Source of the DNA: JAPUDQ01 sp964535835
GTDB taxonomy: Bacteria > Patescibacteriota > Saccharimonadia > Saccharimonadales > Saccharimonadaceae
Direction of reading: 5' to 3'
Assembly: GCA_964535835.1 (NCBI GenBank)
Contig: CAZHUZ010000031.1
Location: 1-6,546 of the forward strand
Length of the DNA stretch: 6,546 nucleotides
Positions 5,685-6,546 of this stretch are shown piece after piece. The position numbers and the translations under genes are program-made. The first letter of the stretch is position 1. Each line of letters starts with the position of its first letter. Under the pieces are notes generated by a model. It saw only the letters and a program-made list of their open reading frames with translations, had not been told where the DNA came from and did no database searches.

Positions 5685-5725
5685 TCAGTTGTCTAATCGG
5701 TATATATTAATGATTAGACAACTGA
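5685..5725. terminator. 14-bp hairpin between convergent genes, probable bidirectional terminator
   Basis: TCAGTTGTCTAATC (5685-5698) and its exact reverse complement (5712-5725) form a perfect 14-bp stem around a 13-nt AT-rich loop. It lies between the stop of the 5086-5676 gene and the fusA stop at 5740-5742, so it would end both transcripts. Neither arm is followed directly by a U-tract, and the stem is AT-rich, so it is not a textbook intrinsic terminator. It may instead protect the 3' ends. Confidence 0.55.
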
Positions 5726-5739
5726 TATATCATCCGAAA

Positions 5740-6546
5740 CTATTTTTTGTTGCGTTTTTCGATGATCTCGGCGGCAACGTTTGGTGGTACTTCCTCGTAT
5801 TGAGCAAGCTCCATTGTGCTTGCAGCACGGCCTTGACTCATGCTTCGGATATCTCCGGTGTAGCCAAACATGTTGCTGAGTGGTACAAAAGCCTTGATCA
5901 GTTTGGCGCCTGCCATCAGATCTTCCATGGCTTCGATTCGTCCACGACGAGCGTTAAGGTCGCCGATCACGTCACCCATGAACTCCTCTGGAGTCGTGAC
6001 TTCGACACGCATAACTGGCTCAAGGAGGACTGGTTTGGCGCGCGGAATACCTTCTTTGACAGAAAGTACACCAGCGAGATTAAAGGCGAGTTCACTTGAG
6101 TCAACATCGTGATAGCTACCATCGTAGAGAGTCGCTTTGACACCGATCATTGGGTAGCCAGCGATAACACCGTTGCTGAGTGTGTCCTCGATACCTTTAC
6201 GGACTGGTTGACGGTATTCCTGAGGGACGACACCACCCTTGATCTCATCGACGAACTCAAAGCCTTCACCACTCTCTGTTGGCTCAAAGCGGATCCAGAC
6301 GTCACCATACTGACCACGTCCACCAGATTGTTTGGCGTGCTTACCTTGCGCCTGAGCGGTGCCGCGAATCGTTTCACGGAAGGCCACTTGCGGCTCGCCC
6401 ACGTTGGCTTCAACCTTAAACTCACGTTTCATGCGGTCAATCAAAATCTCAAGGTGGAGTTCACCCATGCCTGACATGATCGTCTGGCCGGTTTCTTCGT
6501 CAGTGTGAATACGGAACGTTGGGTCTTCTTCAGCGAGACGCTGCAG
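5740..6546 (-). CDS. fusA: Elongation factor G, C-terminal 268 residues (gene runs off the right edge)
   Basis: EF-G is the GTPase that drives ribosomal translocation and, with RRF, ribosome recycling. The fragment begins LQRLAEEDPTFRI in domain III and continues with MSGMGELHLEILIDRMKREF. Domain IV follows, with the SGGRGQYGDV motif and the tip loop YDGSYHDVDSSELAF, which contains the conserved His that enters the decoding centre. Domain V includes LLEPVMRVEVTTPEEFMGDV and GDLNARRGRIEAM. The end, AAEIIEKRNKK followed by TAG, is full length for the family. The G domain and domain II lie outside the window, about 430 residues by comparison with E. coli EF-G. No frame problems or odd residues were seen. 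Strand and sequence agree with a housekeeping fusA, whose usual neighbour tuf is displaced about 4.9 kb downstream on the same strand. Confidence 0.98.
   Translation of the reverse strand: MQRLAEEDPTFRIHTDEETGQTIMSGMGELHLEILIDRMKREFKVEANVGEPQVAFRETIRGTAQAQGKHAKQSGGRGQYGDVWIRFEPTESGEGFEFVDEIKGGVVPQEYRQPVRKGIEDTLSNGVIAGYPMIGVKATLYDGSYHDVDSSELAFNLAGVLSVKEGIPRAKPVLLEPVMRVEVTTPEEFMGDVIGDLNARRGRIEAMEDLMAGAKLIKAFVPLSNMFGYTGDIRSMSQGRAASTMELAQYEEVPPNVAAEIIEKRNKK

Noticed and set aside
855..5739. Mobile element carrying the accessory genes
   Set aside because: No transposase, integrase, terminal inverted repeats, target duplication or tRNA gene was seen in the interval.
5689..6474. Plus-strand open frames opposite fusA (5689-6099, 5870-6112, 6109-6474)
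   Set aside because: They lie antisense to clear EF-G sequence and show no family features.

Overview
The window looks like a chromosomal piece of a small-genome bacterium of the Patescibacteria/CPR type, most likely Candidatus Saccharibacteria (TM7). This rests on inference: very typical bacterial EF-G and EF-Tu ends flank lineage-specific membrane and secreted proteins, including a ferric-reductase-like protein beside an anchored FMN-binding protein with a Pro/Thr linker, and several genes have start codons almost on top of their -10 boxes. The standard genetic code fits (TAA, TAG and TGA all end genes). A marker-gene search would settle the lineage.

Layout. The right edge (5740-6546, minus) is the C-terminal 268 residues of elongation factor G (fusA). 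The left edge (1-854, minus) is the N-terminal 284 residues of elongation factor Tu (tuf), with its own promoter, a leader of about 85 nt containing a stem-loop, and a clear Shine-Dalgarno. In many bacteria fusA and tuf are adjacent in the str operon; here about 4.9 kb with five genes, two of them on the opposite strand, lie between them. From left to right these are: a soluble orphan protein (978-1742, minus); a six-helix ferric-reductase-like flavocytochrome with FAD and NAD(P)H domains (1849-3139, plus); a membrane-anchored FMN-binding protein (3142-3798, minus); a ten-helix membrane protein resembling DUF998 (3867-4967, minus); and a single-pass, probably cell-surface orphan (5086-5676, plus).

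Function. The reductase and the FMN-binding protein are convergent, 2 nt apart, and make a plausible electron-transfer pair: NAD(P)H to FAD to two hemes across the membrane to a flavin carried outside the cell. The FMN-binding protein has an SGASLT motif like the site where ApbE attaches FMN. Both genes are broken in this copy. The reductase needs a one-base frame change between about 1925 and 1975 to join its first helix to the rest, and the FMN-binding gene has an in-frame TAA at codon 56 in its linker. Either the module is decaying or the assembly has two errors.

Regulation. All five accessory genes have a -10-like hexamer 6-11 nt before the preferred start codon, or about 9 nt for the orphan at 978-1742, which predicts leaderless or nearly leaderless mRNAs. 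tuf, in contrast, has a normal leader and Shine-Dalgarno. A 14-bp hairpin separates the convergent 5086-5676 gene and fusA.
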